In this document: positions 47,979-57,207 of the stretch, in pieces
Numbering within the stretch: position 1 is the stretch's first letter
Layout of the letters: every line of letters begins with the position of its first letter
Assembly: GCF_044759095.2 (NCBI RefSeq)
Contig: NZ_JBIYSM020000021.1
Span: 4,614 to 68,613, forward strand
Direction of reading: 5' to 3'
DNA length: 64,000 nucleotides
Source of the DNA: JBIYSM02 sp044759095
GTDB taxonomy: Bacteria; Bacillota; Bacilli; Brevibacillales; Brevibacillaceae
Made by a program: the position numbers and the translations under genes
The notes under the pieces: generated by a model
The model's input: only the letters and a program-made list of their open reading frames with translations
Database searches by the model: none
Told to the model about the DNA's origin: nothing

Positions 47979-48968
47979 ATGTTCATCGTGGATCAAGTAA
48001 GCAAGGTGTATCGCACAAAAGAGCGTAAAGGTTTCTTCAAGCGAGAGTGGAAGGAAGTGGAGGCTGTCACCGACCTCTCTTTTCACATGGAGCCGGGGAA
48101 GATCATCGGTTTGCTCGGAATCAACGGGGCCGGGAAGACGACGACGATCAAGATGTGCGCGACCCTGTTGGAACCGTCAAGCGGCTCCATTAACGTAGAC
48201 GGGTTGGATGCGGTCAAGCACGATCGCCAGGTAAAAGCGATGGTAAACATGATCGCCGGCGGGGAGCGGATGCTGTACTGGCGGCTGACCGGCAGAGAGA
48301 ACCTCGTCTACTTCGGCAGCTTGTACGGCCTTACCGGCGAGTCTCTTGCCGCCCGGATCGCGCAGCTGTTAAAGCAAGTGGGTCTGGAAGAGGCGGCAGA
48401 CACTCCTGTTGAACGGTATTCAAAAGGGATGAAACAGCGTCTGCAAATCGCCCGCGGGTTGATCAACGATCCGAAGTACATCTTTCTCGACGAACCGACG
48501 CTTGGTTTGGACGCTCCGATCGCCAGACATTTGCGCCAACATGTAAAGGAGCTGGCGACGGAACAGGGCAAAGCGATTTTGTTGACCAGCCATTACATTC
48601 ATGAAGTGGAGGAACTGTGCGACGAGGTGTACATCATCAACAAGGGAAAGCTGGTTGCTCACGACACCCCGGAAAAGCTGACAAAATCACTGTTTAAAGA
48701 GAGCACGCTGCGGGTGACGGTACCGTTTTTGCCGGAGTCGCTTGCACGTGACCTGCACCATCTGACACGCAGCGAACGAGGCAGATGGGAGACGGTTGAA
48801 CTGCCTGAATCGGCCAGCGTCGAACTGGTCTTCCGCAGTGAATCCGACTTGACCACAGACGTAATCGCTGCTCTCGCAAAGAATCATATTCCTGTCCTGC
48901 GGCTTACAACGGAGCAGCCTTCCCTGGAGGACGTCATTCTCCATCTGGCAGAAAGGAGATCAGCATGA
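47979..48968 (+). CDS. ABC-2 exporter ATP-binding protein
   Basis: A 329-residue ATPase that drives the flanking permeases. Walker A GINGAGKTTTIK, signature YSKGMKQRLQIARGL, Walker B KYIFLDEPTLGLD and the switch histidine in LLTSHYIHEVEEL are present, and the C-terminal 90 residues form the DUF4162-like tail of DrrA/NatA proteins. It starts with ATG 47979, 16 bases after the first permease, and overlaps the second permease by ATGA. Confidence 0.95.
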   Translation: MFIVDQVSKVYRTKERKGFFKREWKEVEAVTDLSFHMEPGKIIGLLGINGAGKTTTIKMCATLLEPSSGSINVDGLDAVKHDRQVKAMVNMIAGGERMLYWRLTGRENLVYFGSLYGLTGESLAARIAQLLKQVGLEEAADTPVERYSKGMKQRLQIARGLINDPKYIFLDEPTLGLDAPIARHLRQHVKELATEQGKAILLTSHYIHEVEELCDEVYIINKGKLVAHDTPEKLTKSLFKESTLRVTVPFLPESLARDLHHLTRSERGRWETVELPESASVELVFRSESDLTTDVIAALAKNHIPVLRLTTEQPSLEDVILHLAERRSA

Positions 48969-49780
48969 AAGAGTGGCTCCATCTGCTTTGGGCGGAGATG
49001 AAAAAAGAGCACCGCAATTCCTTTCACAGTCACTTTATCTACTTTAGCCTGCTGGTTTGGCCGGTGATCAAGTTTGTTACCGCCTACTACTCGTTTCTCC
49101 CGTTTCAGCTGGGGCAGGGTTCGCCCTTGGGACGCTTCATTGGGCTTGACCAGCTGGCCCTCTTTTTGCTCACCGGCTACCTGGGCTACATCTTCTTCTG
49201 GTGTCTGGTGCAGTCGGCGTGGCAATTGAGCTTCGAACGCCAATCGGGAACGATGGAGATGATCTTCATTACCCCGGTCAACCGTTTGACGTTTATTTAC
49301 GGGCGCTCCCTTTCTTCGCTCGTGGAGGGCGTCTGGCTGTTTTTTACCTTTTCGCTCCTCGGCCTGTTCTTCATCGACGGGATCCGGGTAAGCAGCTGGG
49401 TAAGCGTTCCCCTCGCCTTCTTCATCCTGTTGCTTTCCGCCGCGGTGTGGGGCGGCTTTCTCACCGTGCTGTTCCTCTTTTCCCGGGATTCCAGCTTTCT
49501 CTATACCGTACTGGATGAGCCGATGCAGATTTTCGCCGGGGTAGGCATTCCGCCGCTTGCCTTCCCCTTCTGGGCAAAAATCATCTCCTTCTGCTTCCCG
49601 CTAACCTATGCGCTGCACATGGTTCGGAAGCTGCTGATGGAGGGAGCTTCGCTGTGGGAACTGGGCAGAGATCTTGGGTTGCTCGTCGCTGTTCTTGCGT
49701 TGCTGGTGCTGATCTCCGCTTTTCTGCTCAGACGGGCGGAACGGCACATGAAGCAGACGGGCAACATGGTGTTGTATTAA
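48965..49780 (+). CDS. ABC-2 type exporter permease (second)
   Basis: A 271-residue permease with six helices. The segment FERQSGTMEMIFITPVNRLT parallels the coupling segment of the first permease. The family pattern VGIPPLAFPFWAKIISF precedes the final helix. Translation is coupled to the ATPase gene by ATGA. It completes the regulator-exporter operon. Confidence 0.92.
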   Translation: MKEWLHLLWAEMKKEHRNSFHSHFIYFSLLVWPVIKFVTAYYSFLPFQLGQGSPLGRFIGLDQLALFLLTGYLGYIFFWCLVQSAWQLSFERQSGTMEMIFITPVNRLTFIYGRSLSSLVEGVWLFFTFSLLGLFFIDGIRVSSWVSVPLAFFILLLSAAVWGGFLTVLFLFSRDSSFLYTVLDEPMQIFAGVGIPPLAFPFWAKIISFCFPLTYALHMVRKLLMEGASLWELGRDLGLLVAVLALLVLISAFLLRRAERHMKQTGNMVLY

Positions 49781-49834
49781 ACTTCCCGGTCAATGTCGTG
49801 CTGCTGCCTCAGGAGGTTTGGTGGAGATAGGAAT

Positions 49835-49966
49835 ATGAAACGACTGTTTAACCAAGCACCCCCCTGGACGCCTCCGGGCACAGGTCTCGGAGGTGGCACA
49901 GCCCGCATGCGATCCGACCAAGCCCCGAACGGAATAAGCGGCAAAAAACAACGGGAGCCCCTGTGA
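49835..49966 (+). CDS. Possible small protein, 43 residues
   Basis: A short plus-strand frame from ATG 49835 to TGA 49966 with a GGAGATAGGAAT ribosome site directly before it and a terminator overlapping its stop. The product begins MKRLFNQAPPWTPPGTGLGG and is rich in Pro, Gly and basic residues; I do not recognise it. It follows the exporter operon by 55 bases on the same strand. It may be a genuine small peptide, possibly a cargo or regulatory peptide of the exporter, or chance. Confidence 0.4.
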   Translation: MKRLFNQAPPWTPPGTGLGGGTARMRSDQAPNGISGKKQREPL

Positions 49967-49982
49967 GGAAGCTCCCGATTTC
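49951..49982. terminator. Bidirectional terminator between exporter and citrate synthase genes
   Basis: GGGAGC-ccctgtgaggaa-GCTCCC with GATTTCTTTT on the plus strand; the minus strand reads GTTGTTTTTTG after the same stem. Confidence 0.8.
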
Positions 49983-49994
49983 TTTTGACAAATC

Positions 49995-51095
49995 TTATTC
50001 CGGAATCTTGCCCGTGTAGTTGGATTGCGGGCGGATAATCCGGTTGTTTTGCGCCTGCTCCAACACATGGGCCGACCATCCCACTACGCGGCTGACGGCA
50101 AAGGTAGGCGTAAAGAGAGAATCGTCCAGACCGACAGCGCGCATCACGGCTGCGGCGAAGAACTCTACATTGGTGTTCAGCTTGCGGTTTGGTTTGTACT
50201 CAGCCAGCAGCTTCAGCCCTACCTGCTCCACATGGGTAGCCAGATCAAACCACGGATCGTTGGCGGACAGCTCGGAGGCTACCACGCGAAGCGCAGTAGC
50301 GCGCGGGTCGGTGGTCCTGTAGACGCGGTGACCGAAGCCCATCAGGCGCTCGCCCTTTTCCAGCTTGGCGCGCATCCACGGTTCGGCGTTTTCCTTGGTT
50401 CCGATCGCTTCGATCATCTCCGTTACCTCGGACGGTGCGCCGCCGTGCAATGGTCCCTTCAACGCGCCGATCGCGGCGGTGATGGAAGAAATCAGGTCGG
50501 ACTGGGTCGATGCGACGACGCGTCCGGCAAAGGTTGAGGCATTCATGCCGTGCTCCTGCGTCAAAATCAGGTAGGCGTCCAACGCACGGACATGGGCTGA
50601 ATTCGGGGTTTCCCCTTTCAGCATGTACAGGTAGTTCGCTGTATGATCCAAATCCTGATTGGGCTCAAGCGGCTCACGCCCTTCCAGGCGGGCGTGGCGG
50701 TAAGCCACGATCGTCGGCATTTTGGCCGTCAGGGCAATCACCTGATCCAGCGACGGCGGCCAGCTGTGCCCCGCTTCACCCAGCGCGGATACACCCGTGC
50801 GCAGCACGCTCATCATGTCAACGTCTTTCGGAATGAGGTCCAGTACCGTTTTCACGTGAGCCGGCAGCGCTCGATTTGCTTTCAGCTTTGCCTTCAACTC
50901 TGCCAGTTCCTGTTCGTTTGGCAAATGTCCGTACCAGAGCAGATGGGCTACTTCCTCAAACGTATGGTTGATCGCCAGGTCGCGAGCCCAGTAGTTGCGA
51001 TAAACCAGGTGGCCGTTGATGCCATCCACCAGACTGAGGTCGGTCTCAGCCACGACAATGCCTTCCAAACCAATCGCGATGATATTTCCTGCCAT
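49995..51095 (-). CDS. Citrate synthase (citrate/2-methylcitrate synthase family)
   Basis: A 366-residue enzyme condensing acetyl-CoA (or propionyl-CoA) with oxaloacetate. The catalytic His regions LKGPLHGGAPSEV and LMGFGHRVYRTTDPRA and the aspartate region NVEFFAAAVMRAVGL are intact. The length fits the short dimeric type I-like synthases of Bacillota (CitA/CitZ/MmgD class). The N-terminus GLEGIVVAETDLSLVDGING is characteristic. Citrate versus methylcitrate specificity cannot be settled. The LysR gene upstream on the same strand recalls citR-citA of B. subtilis, where the genes are divergent. Confidence 0.92.
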   Translation of the reverse strand: MAGNIIAIGLEGIVVAETDLSLVDGINGHLVYRNYWARDLAINHTFEEVAHLLWYGHLPNEQELAELKAKLKANRALPAHVKTVLDLIPKDVDMMSVLRTGVSALGEAGHSWPPSLDQVIALTAKMPTIVAYRHARLEGREPLEPNQDLDHTANYLYMLKGETPNSAHVRALDAYLILTQEHGMNASTFAGRVVASTQSDLISSITAAIGALKGPLHGGAPSEVTEMIEAIGTKENAEPWMRAKLEKGERLMGFGHRVYRTTDPRATALRVVASELSANDPWFDLATHVEQVGLKLLAEYKPNRKLNTNVEFFAAAVMRAVGLDDSLFTPTFAVSRVVGWSAHVLEQAQNNRIIRPQSNYTGKIPE

Positions 51096-51185
51096 TTTCG
51101 ATCACTCCCTTGTTATCTCCAGTATAACAACCCCTTCTTAAGAGGGGAAATAAAAGTATCAGCGCCCATTAATTACAATTCATAA

Positions 51186-52082
51186 TCAATCATTCACCAA
51201 AGGAAGAGGCGGGTACAATGCCGCCAATATGTCGACAAAGCGTTGAACGGTTTCGGAAGCGCTTACTTTTGGCAGCACCAGATAGGAAGCCACTTTGGGA
51301 AGTTCCAACCCGGGTGTCGGCAGCTCGATAAAGCGATTTTCAAACAGATCGCGGCTGATCGCCGAACGTGGCAGAAACGAGACGCCCAATCCTTCCTCAA
51401 TAAAACGTTTGGTGATATCCGTCTGGGACACAACCATCGTCCGCAGGGCAAGGCCCCGCTGCCGCAGCTGCAAAAGCAGTTCGTCCCAGTATCCTGGATG
51501 GTTGTGGGTTAAAAGCCGCTTTGTCGTCAGTTCCTGCTCCCAATCCGGCAGCGGCGCTTCCATGTCACCGCCGTTGTGCGGAACGGCAAACACGATCGGG
51601 TCATCGTGCAAAAGATAACAAGCCAATTGGAACTCTCCCGGAATCATCCGCGTCAGCCCCAAATCGGCCTGGCCGCTTTGAACAAGCGGGCCGATTTCGA
51701 TTGATTCGACAATCTTGATGGAAATATCCACATCGGGATACAGTTTGGTGTAGCGGTGGATCAGGTGCAAGAGCGACGTTCTGGCAATCGTCGGCGAGAC
51801 GGCCAGCTGCAGCCTGTCCTGGTAGCCCTGGCGCCAGGCGAGCAGGTCCTCCATGCCGCTGTGCCATTGATCCAGCAAGCTTTTCGCATGAGGAAAAAAA
51901 CGCTTTCCCGCCGGTGTCAGTCTCACCCGCTTTCCGATGCGCACAAACAATTCGATTCCCAATTCCTTCTCCAGCAGCCGGATATGCTGGCTTACCGTCG
52001 GCTGGGCGATAAACAGCGTCTCTGCCGCCTGGTGAAAGTTTTCCGTGGTCGCCGCCACCACAAACGTTTGCAATACACGCAA
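51186..52082 (-). CDS. LysR-family transcriptional regulator, CitR-like position
   Basis: A 298-residue regulator with an N-terminal winged helix (RVLQTFVVAATTENFHQAAE, then QPTVSQHIRLLEKELG) and a C-terminal substrate-binding domain. It lies upstream of the citrate synthase gene and divergent from the EamA transporter. The start is unclear: TTG 52080-52082 lies ten bases after GAGG, while the preceding codons ATC GAC would give the usual LysR opening x-D-L-R, so an ATC start at 52086-52088 is possible. The effector is unknown. Confidence 0.9.
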   Translation of the reverse strand: MRVLQTFVVAATTENFHQAAETLFIAQPTVSQHIRLLEKELGIELFVRIGKRVRLTPAGKRFFPHAKSLLDQWHSGMEDLLAWRQGYQDRLQLAVSPTIARTSLLHLIHRYTKLYPDVDISIKIVESIEIGPLVQSGQADLGLTRMIPGEFQLACYLLHDDPIVFAVPHNGGDMEAPLPDWEQELTTKRLLTHNHPGYWDELLLQLRQRGLALRTMVVSQTDITKRFIEEGLGVSFLPRSAISRDLFENRFIELPTPGLELPKVASYLVLPKVSASETVQRFVDILAALYPPLPLVND

Positions 52083-52237
52083 GTCGATGGTTCCTCACCC
52101 CTCTTCCCTCTACTACCCTGCCATGCCACGGTTACCCTCCACTATAACTGCAGGTTATATCCCTTCTTCCCAATCGATAGTACAGCCCGCTTTCTCTCCG
52201 CCGTTATGATGGAAGAAAAAAAAGGAGAGATTCACCG

Positions 52238-53134
52238 ATGATCATCGGATACGTGGTGATGTGCCTGATCTTTGGCACGACTTACTTCATGATAAAAATC
52301 GGACTGGAAGAAGGAATTCCCCCCTTCTTGTTTGCCGGACTCCGCTTCTTCCTGGCCGGGGCCATTGTTCTCTTGTTCATGGCCTGGCGAAAACAATTCA
52401 GGTGGCTTACCCTGCGAGAATACGGAGAAATGGCGATTCTCGGGCTGCTGATGACGACGATTCCGTTTGCCGCTCTGTTTTGGGGCGAACAGTACATTTC
52501 TTCCGGAACCGCTGCCTTGCTGGTCGCGTCCGCTCCCATTTTTACCACACTGGTCAGCGTCTTCTACAAGCAGATCCGCTTCCGCTGGTACGTGCTGGCC
52601 GGACTTTTGCTGAGCGTATCGGGAGCCGCCCTCATCCTCAGCAATCAGTTGGACGGGGAAGACTACGGCTGGTATTCCTTTTTCAGCAAACTGTTTATCA
52701 TTGCCTCCGAGCTGTTCTTCTCCATCGGAGCGGTTCGATCGCGGAAGATCGTGAAAAAGCTGTCACCGTTCGTCTTTAACGGATACCAGATGGTCTTTGC
52801 CAGCATCGGCTTGTTCCTGATCTCCGCCGTTACGGAACCGATCGCAGCCGTGGCGTTTACCGCTTCCTCCCTGCTGGCGCTGTTCTACCTGGCCGTCGTC
52901 GCCTCCATCATCGCTTCTACCATCTATTACTGGCTGGTAAAAGAGACGAATGCTACCTTCCCTACCACCTGGACTTACGTGGCTCCGGTGATTGCCATGG
53001 GCATCGGCGCCGCGTTTCTGGGAGAGCAGCTGACTGTGATCGGCATTTGCGGGGGGATCGGCGTTCTGACCGGCATCCTGCTGCTCAACTGGGAGACGTG
53101 GGGAAAGCTGGTTTCTGTATCATCCAACGACTAG
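52238..53134 (+). CDS. EamA/DMT-family transporter
   Basis: A 298-residue permease with ten helices. YVVMCLIFGTTYFMIKIGLE and GTAALLVASAPIFTTLVSVF mark the first repeat, and NATFPTTWTYVAPVIAMGIG the second. ATG 52238 follows AAAAAAGGAGAG. It is divergent from the CitR-like gene and its stop overlaps that of the convergent LysR gene by four bases. It belongs to a different subgroup from the transporter at 45011. Confidence 0.92.
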   Translation: MIIGYVVMCLIFGTTYFMIKIGLEEGIPPFLFAGLRFFLAGAIVLLFMAWRKQFRWLTLREYGEMAILGLLMTTIPFAALFWGEQYISSGTAALLVASAPIFTTLVSVFYKQIRFRWYVLAGLLLSVSGAALILSNQLDGEDYGWYSFFSKLFIIASELFFSIGAVRSRKIVKKLSPFVFNGYQMVFASIGLFLISAVTEPIAAVAFTASSLLALFYLAVVASIIASTIYYWLVKETNATFPTTWTYVAPVIAMGIGAAFLGEQLTVIGICGGIGVLTGILLLNWETWGKLVSVSSND

Positions 53135-53997
53135 GATGCGCTCTCTTTTTTCAAGCAGAGCTGTTCCACTTCACCTGCGGCATCCCGCTGAAAAATCACA
53201 TCGATTGTACGGGTAAATGGCTGTTCAAACGGACGGACGGTCAAGTGAGGATCGCGGATCCCTTCCGCCATCATCTGCGGAACAAAGGTAAGCCCCTGCC
53301 CTTTGGCCGCATAGGTCAAAAGCGAATCATTGAAGTCCAGTTCCAGAACATTCTCCGGCTGAATGCCCAGCTTGTTGCAATAGCGGCGAAAATTGCTGCG
53401 GATGTCGCAAGGATCCCGGTGAATCAGCAGTTTTTCCCGGCAGAAGGCCAAAAAATCCACGGTCTCCTGCTCCGCCATGGGATGATGGGCCGGGAGCACG
53501 GCCAGATACGGTTCCTGGAAAAGCTCGCGGCCTGGCAATTCGGCATGACCGGCAAAGTCCTGAGCAAAGGCCAAATCAAGCGAACCTTGCTCCAGCAGCG
53601 CGACCAGTTCGCTTGTGGTATCCCGGACAGTAATCGACACACGGCTTTGCTCGTCTTCCGTATAGGCCGCGATGATGTCGGGCAGGTAATAATTGGCGAT
53701 GCTTGGCAGCGCGCCAATCCGCAGCGGATTTTGTCGGCTGAACCGCTTGATTCCCTCCACGGTCTGTTCGACCTGCTCCAGGATCATGCAGGCTCGCTCG
53801 TAAAAATACCGTCCCGCCTCTGTCAGCTCAATCCCCGTCATCCTGCGATGAAACAAAACGCATGCCAATTGGCTCTCCAGCTGAGCCAGCTGCTTCGTTA
53901 AAGCCGGCTGGGAAATGTACAGCGCCTTGGCCGCCTTGTTCAGGCTCCCTTTTTCCACGGTCGTCACGAAATACGTCAGCTGTTCGAACCGAAACAT
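53131..53997 (-). CDS. LysR-family transcriptional regulator
   Basis: A 288-residue regulator. The N-terminal helix-turn-helix has LTYFVTTVEKGSLNKAAKAL and SQPALTKQLAQLESQLA; the effector domain begins at RIGALPSIANYYLPDIIAA. It converges on the EamA gene and is divergent from the large exported protein gene at 54148. Either neighbour could be a target. Confidence 0.92.
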   Translation of the reverse strand: MFRFEQLTYFVTTVEKGSLNKAAKALYISQPALTKQLAQLESQLACVLFHRRMTGIELTEAGRYFYERACMILEQVEQTVEGIKRFSRQNPLRIGALPSIANYYLPDIIAAYTEDEQSRVSITVRDTTSELVALLEQGSLDLAFAQDFAGHAELPGRELFQEPYLAVLPAHHPMAEQETVDFLAFCREKLLIHRDPCDIRSNFRRYCNKLGIQPENVLELDFNDSLLTYAAKGQGLTFVPQMMAEGIRDPHLTVRPFEQPFTRTIDVIFQRDAAGEVEQLCLKKESAS

Positions 53998-54147
53998 GCT
54001 GCCTTCCCCTTTTTTGTATTTTTGAAATCATTTACATCTTCAACCATTTTTCCACCCTTTATGTTACAATACCAAATCAGGTGCAAAAAAGCTCCTTTGC
54101 AACTGCAGCCAGTCAGTCCAAAAGAGAAGAGACCAAGGAGGAAGCGC

Positions 54148-55806
54148 ATGGAAACCACTGTAACCGTGAACCAGACTCCGCCGCGAAAAAGCTTTCGAAA
54201 GACGATTCTGACTGTCGCCGCGGCCGGAATCGCGGTGTTAGGCGGGCTGGGCACAGCGTACGCCCAACTGGATTTGTTCAAAAGCCCGAAGATGATTTAT
54301 CTGGAGGCCGAAGCCCAAGGCATGGCCGATCTGTCGGCCGACGTCTCCGAGCTGGTGGCCGAATACGAAAAGCAGATGACTCCGTATCTGGAACAACCGG
54401 TTCACTCCACCCTGGAAATTTCCAACGTAAAAGTGGACGCGACCGTTTCTCCCCAGGCACAACAGCTGCTGGAGCTGTTGAACAGCGCAAAACTGGTGGT
54501 GCAAAGCGACATCGACCAGCAAAAACAGATTCAGTACAATCTGATTGGCCTTCACCTGAAAGACAAAAAGCTTCTCGGCATGGAGATGTTCATGGATCAG
54601 AACCGGGTCGGCTTCGGCGTTTTGGACCTCTACAAAAAATACGGATATGTTGATTGGAAGGACCGCGACGTGCTCGCGTCGAAATACGGCATGGAGGGTC
54701 TTCCCAAGCGGCTTGTCACCTATAACGACGTGTACAGCGCGTTGCAGGCATCCAAAGAAGAGCTGGCAGCCGTCCTGAAAGACTACGCCCTGTTGTACGC
54801 CGACAGCGTGAAAGACGCGCAGGTCACGCTGAAAAAAGACGTCGCCTTCTCTGAAGAGGGCTATCAGACAACGGCACGGGAGCTGACGGTTACCTTTACT
54901 TCCGAAGAACTGAACGCCCTGGTCACCCGCATAGCGGAAAAAGCCAAAGTGGACGACAAGCTGCTGGACCTGATTTACACTCGCTACCAAAACCTGGCGA
55001 AGCTGATGGTGGACAGCGGTTATCCGGACACCGAAATCATGTCCAAAGACGTGTTCCAGTCCGAGTATCGAAAAGCATTTGACGATATACTAGCCGGCCT
55101 GAAATCGAGCGAGCGCGGCAAAGACGGCATGAAAATGGTCCTGTTGATCAACGGTGACGACCAGATCATCTCCCGCAAAATGGTAAGCACGGACGAACAA
55201 GGCAAAGAAGAGCCCGGATATCTGCATACCGTCAAATGGACCAACGGCAGCGAGTCCTATTACCGCCTGTCGTTTGGAGAAATTCCTGATCAAGACGAAC
55301 TGAAGGTTACGTATAAAGGCAAAAAGAACGGTTCCGAAAAAAATGGAACGCTTGCGATTGCACTCAAGACCAAGGAAGAATCCGATGCGGAATTGGATAT
55401 CAAGGTGAACTCCCATTCCAAGGAAGAGAACAGCAAAGAAACAGGTACCCTCGAGTTTACGGTAAAAGGCAATGACAGTGCCACCGGTGAACAGATGGGC
55501 CTCTCCGGCAGCATCAACACCTCGTTAACCAAGAGCGACAAAGGGCGTGAAACCCAGTCCCGGATCAAGCTGAACTTCGATCAGGCCACCCCCGATATGC
55601 CGAAAAGCATCAGCCTGCAGCTGCACGGAAAAGACGAGTTTGGCAAGGCCATCTCCCTGCCAGTGCTGACCGCCGACAATTCGGTGAACCTCGCTACGCT
55701 TTCCGATGCTGACATGCTCACGCTTCAGCAAGAATTGGGAATGGCAGCCCAGCAGTTCATGATGAACAACATGCAGTTGTTCCAGGAACTGGGCATAACG
55801 CCGTAA
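54148..55806 (+). CDS. Large N-terminally anchored extracytoplasmic protein (DUF6583-like)
   Basis: A 552-residue protein with a short basic cytoplasmic start, one transmembrane helix (about residues 18-38) ending AYAQ, and a large extracellular part. The outer part is rich in Lys, Asp and Glu and alternates helices (residues 50-330) with a beta-rich C-terminal half (residues 330-520). I recognise no catalytic motif; a resemblance to DUF6583-type proteins is from memory only. ATG 54148 follows AAGGAGGAAGCGC; in-frame upstream codons lack a site. It stands alone with a terminator behind it. Confidence 0.75.
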   Translation: METTVTVNQTPPRKSFRKTILTVAAAGIAVLGGLGTAYAQLDLFKSPKMIYLEAEAQGMADLSADVSELVAEYEKQMTPYLEQPVHSTLEISNVKVDATVSPQAQQLLELLNSAKLVVQSDIDQQKQIQYNLIGLHLKDKKLLGMEMFMDQNRVGFGVLDLYKKYGYVDWKDRDVLASKYGMEGLPKRLVTYNDVYSALQASKEELAAVLKDYALLYADSVKDAQVTLKKDVAFSEEGYQTTARELTVTFTSEELNALVTRIAEKAKVDDKLLDLIYTRYQNLAKLMVDSGYPDTEIMSKDVFQSEYRKAFDDILAGLKSSERGKDGMKMVLLINGDDQIISRKMVSTDEQGKEEPGYLHTVKWTNGSESYYRLSFGEIPDQDELKVTYKGKKNGSEKNGTLAIALKTKEESDAELDIKVNSHSKEENSKETGTLEFTVKGNDSATGEQMGLSGSINTSLTKSDKGRETQSRIKLNFDQATPDMPKSISLQLHGKDEFGKAISLPVLTADNSVNLATLSDADMLTLQQELGMAAQQFMMNNMQLFQELGITP

Positions 55807-55815
55807 CCAACAGAC

Positions 55816-55852
55816 CATTACCCCTTTCCGCAGCGGGAAGGGGTTTATTCTG
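55816..55852 (+). terminator. Intrinsic terminator of the large exported protein gene
   Basis: CCCCTTTCCGCAGCGGGAAGGGG followed by TTTATTCTG. Confidence 0.85.
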
Positions 55853-55866
55853 ATGAGGTGAACAAT

Positions 55867-56448
55867 ATGAACCTATCTGTCATGACTGTAGGAGGCCCGG
55901 CCTGGCTGAACCTTCTCAATACGGTCTACCGCTCCCAGCAGCACGAAGTGGATCTGTTGCGGAAGGAAGCTGCCGTTCGCGAATGGCTGTTTCAAAATGA
56001 GCTGATCCAACCGGACGAATGGTCCCGGCTTGAACCGCACCGGCAAAGGCTTGCCGCCGAACTGGCCGGTCTTCGTGATATCTGCCGTTCCCTCCTTGTA
56101 GAGAGCAAGCGGAATAACGAAGTCACTCCCGCTGCCGTCGAGCCGTTGGAAAAGCGGCTTGAACGCATCCCGCTCCGAATCGACTTGCAGTGGGAAAGCG
56201 GGAAGCTGATGGAACGGTACCGGGCTCTGGACCCGTTGGATCACATTCTCTACCAGATCGGACTGTCTGCCGTCCGCACCCTCAAGACCCTTCCTCTGGA
56301 GCGAATTCGGGAGTGCGAGCACGTCGATTGCATCCTCCATTTCGCCGACACATCGAAGGCAGGCAAACGCAGATGGTGCAGCATGGATACCTGCGGAAAC
56401 CGGCACAAGGCGGCAGAGTTTTACGCCCGAAAAAAACAGAAAAGCTAA
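55867..56448 (+). CDS. CGNR zinc-finger protein (ABATE-type domain)
   Basis: A 193-residue protein with an N-terminal ABATE-like ligand-binding domain (GGPAWLNLLNTVYRSQQHEV) and the C-terminal CGNR zinc finger: RECEHVDCILHFADTSKAGK followed by RRWCSMDTCGNRHKAAEFYA. Such proteins are thought to be regulators sensing small molecules. ATG 55867 follows GATGAGGTGAACAAT. It is transcribed alone after the large exported protein gene's terminator. Confidence 0.9.
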   Translation: MNLSVMTVGGPAWLNLLNTVYRSQQHEVDLLRKEAAVREWLFQNELIQPDEWSRLEPHRQRLAAELAGLRDICRSLLVESKRNNEVTPAAVEPLEKRLERIPLRIDLQWESGKLMERYRALDPLDHILYQIGLSAVRTLKTLPLERIRECEHVDCILHFADTSKAGKRRWCSMDTCGNRHKAAEFYARKKQKS

Positions 56449-56459
56449 GCTTGCAAGGC

Positions 56460-56738
56460 TTACGATACCGAAAGTGGTGGAAAACCTGCGCGACTCCATA
56501 ACCATAAGGGTGTATGAACGTCAATGGGGGCCAACCCACTTCCTTTCAATGCTGTTTCCCATGCTTCAGCCACAACCTGTCGATCGTCAGCTGTACCATT
56601 TAAACATAGTCCCAATTTTACGGTAGCTTTCAATATGTGCGTATCAGGAGCTACTGTAATGAGCTCACGGGACTTCCAGTGTATTCCAGTGTACATCTCC
56701 ATGACGTTCGCTATGAATCTCCCCCATTTTACAGAGCA
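56460..56738 (-). pseudogene. 5'-truncated HhH-GPD-like (DNA glycosylase family) gene remnant
   Basis: The minus-strand frame reads KWGRFIANVMEMYTGIHWKS followed by RELITVAPDTHILKATVKLG and ends LAPIDVHTPLWLWSRAGFPP. The PDTHILKATVKLG block resembles the VDTHVxRxxxRLG region of HhH-GPD DNA glycosylases. The frame runs into the cupin stop region without any start codon upstream, so the N-terminal two thirds are missing. It is either a remnant of a longer gene or a short domain expressed from the internal ATG at 56700-56702. Confidence 0.4.
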
Positions 56739-57091
56739 GGCATATATTGGGACGGGTCGAGCTGGTCTCCTTCAATTACAATGGCGGTCATGCCGCTTTC
56801 CGTCCCGGATTCATGTCCTTCTCCCGTTTCCCAGAAGACGGCCTGCCCCGCTTCAATGCGGACGCGTTCCTCCCCTTCCCCGCGCACCCATCCCTCCCCC
56901 TGTACTACCAGAAACAGCTGGGGAACAGGTGCCGGATGATGACCCAGAATGCCGTTTGGCCCCAGGTGAATGCATCCAATATGGAGATGCTCTGCCTGCG
57001 TGATCCGCAGCACTTTGGAGATGGACGCATGTACCGAATCAAACTTGTCGATGGTACGACTTACCGAAGCATCAAAACGAAACCATTTCAC
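56729..57091 (-). CDS. Cupin-domain protein
   Basis: A 120-residue single-domain cupin. The first metal/sheet motif is the histidine pair GILGHHPAPVPQLFLVVQGE, followed by the glycine-rich VRGEGEERVRIEAGQAVFWE and a HESGTESG stretch in place of the second motif. Metal binding via His is likely. The start is GTG 57089-57091, seven bases after AGGAGG; upstream frame codons were rejected. It is monocistronic. The role is unknown. Confidence 0.85.
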   Translation of the reverse strand: MKWFRFDASVSRTIDKFDSVHASISKVLRITQAEHLHIGCIHLGPNGILGHHPAPVPQLFLVVQGEGWVRGEGEERVRIEAGQAVFWETGEGHESGTESGMTAIVIEGDQLDPSQYMPAL

Positions 57092-57207
57092 GATATCGCC
57101 TCCTCTTCTTTTCAACACTCTATCATCCTAGCGAGAACAGGGGGGCTTTACCAGTCTTTTTCTTATTTTGAAAAACGCGCTAAAATAATAGTAGAGGGGT
57201 ACTCTTT

